A DNA stretch of 6,136 nucleotides, taken from contig WJKV01000023.1 of the NCBI GenBank assembly GCA_014728875.1, forward strand, positions 1 through 6,136. The letters run 5' to 3'. Origin of the DNA: Candidatus Woesearchaeota archaeon (GTDB lineage Archaea; Nanobdellota; Nanobdellia; Woesearchaeales; WJKV01). The translations under genes were made by a program, and so were the position numbers. The first letter of the stretch is position 1. Each line of letters begins with the position of its first letter. The notes under the pieces were generated by a model that searched no databases, had not been told where the DNA came from, and worked only from the letters and a program-made list of their open reading frames with translations. Positions 5,646-6,136 of this stretch are shown one piece after another.

Positions 5646-6136
5646 CTGCGATATAACATTCTATGCTCTCTGGCTTTTGCTCCATGTCCATTATCGCCAT
5701 CAGCCTGTGGAAGCCGTCCAGATGCGTGATGCCTTCTTTGAATCCTAAGCTGCTGTATGATCTGCCTTTTCTTCTCAACGGATATTCTGTGAAGAAAAAG
5801 ATTCTTGCCCCTTTTTCAGCTGTCAATCTCTTCTGTTTCTCGACCATCCGATGACAGCCTGTAGCTTCATATTCTTGTCTTCTCTCTTTCATCCATAATT
5901 CATACACATCCCTTAGCAATATGCCTCCTTTCGGGATTATCTCTATTTCAGAATCATCTTCTGACAAGTGATAAGGCATTACCAAGTCTCCTATTTCATT
6001 AATATCTATCTTTGCGAATATCCATCCGCTGAACAGCTTGTCTGCGCGCCTAAGATTGATCTGCTCCCATTCATTCGCATCTCCGTGGTCTTTTTGATAA
6101 TGCTGAAGAACTTCTTCGAAACTCGCTCGTCTTACA
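5620..6136 (-). CDS. Hypothetical protein with ParB-like DGFHR motif; N-terminus outside window
   Basis: The frame is open from the right edge through to a TAG at 5620-5622, giving 171 visible residues. It is soluble, charged and has no membrane segment. Near the visible start are 'FAKIDINEIGDLVMP' (40-54) and then 'PKGGILLRDVYELWMKERR' (68-86). A beta-rich 'ARIFFFTEYPLRRKGR' (110-125) leads into 'HLDGFHRLMAI' (138-148) and a final 'IECYIAV'. The 'DG.HRL.A' block, followed about 15 residues later by a hydrophobic strand, is the signature seen in ParB/sulfiredoxin-like domains ('DG.HR..A'), where it binds a nucleotide or DNA. The 'ID..EI' earlier could be the first strand of such a domain. This is motif-level evidence only, and the exact family is not recognised. 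The true start is beyond 6136. In-frame TTG/ATG codons near 5979-5985 would cut the domain and are not chosen. The tail overlaps the end of the ExoIII gene by 26 bases. Confidence 0.7.
   Translation of the reverse strand, partial: VRRASFEEVLQHYQKDHGDANEWEQINLRRADKLFSGWIFAKIDINEIGDLVMPYHLSEDDSEIEIIPKGGILLRDVYELWMKERRQEYEATGCHRMVEKQKRLTAEKGARIFFFTEYPLRRKGRSYSSLGFKEGITHLDGFHRLMAIMDMEQKPESIECYIAVTDPAPTG

Noticed and set aside
1..6136. CRISPR arrays, tRNA/rRNA genes, insertion sequences, attachment sites
   Set aside because: No spaced direct repeats, tRNA-like cloverleaf, rRNA-like stretches, transposase motifs or terminal inverted repeats seen on either strand.

Overview
The window looks like archaeal chromosome of about 40-45% GC. 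The evidence is TATA-type boxes about 25-30 bases before starts, a mix of leaderless genes and genes with GGTGAT/GAGGT ribosome sites (complementary to the archaeal 16S 3' end), and an oligo-T tract in place of a hairpin terminator. Arg codons are mostly AGA/AGG and Ile is often ATA. The mix of families fits a small-genome lineage such as DPANN (Woesearchaeota-like), but that placement is an inference and the window holds no marker gene. I see no rRNA, tRNA, CRISPR array, insertion sequence or integrase.

Region 1-4500 is almost entirely ion and osmotic transport. A cation-chloride cotransporter-like protein (cut at the left edge, +) is followed by a small-conductance mechanosensitive channel (MscS, +) with its own promoter and an unusual lysine-rich tail. 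Head-on to these, on the minus strand, is a tightly packed three-gene operon transcribed from about 4461 down to 2299: a four-helix DUF2391-like membrane protein, a CadD/LysE-superfamily-like membrane protein with two matching Asp-Asp half-repeats, and a CaCA-family sodium/calcium exchanger. The first two overlap by ATGA. The last two are 4 bases apart, with the exchanger's ribosome site lying inside the end of the preceding gene. I infer a divalent-cation/osmotic homeostasis module. The DUF2391-like protein has no known function and the CadD-like one is assigned only by motif.

Region 4480-4890 is a divergent control region, then a short, very basic 88-residue orphan protein with a strong ribosome site and a T-rich terminator, then a TATA box for the next gene.

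Region 4887-6136 holds a complete, apparently leaderless exonuclease III/AP endonuclease with all catalytic motifs. It converges with, and overlaps by 26 bases, a minus-strand gene that runs off the right edge and carries a ParB-like DGFHR motif.

The best candidates for something undescribed are the three-gene membrane operon, the MscS channel with a 47-residue basic tail, and the small basic orphan. None amounts to a demonstrated new system.
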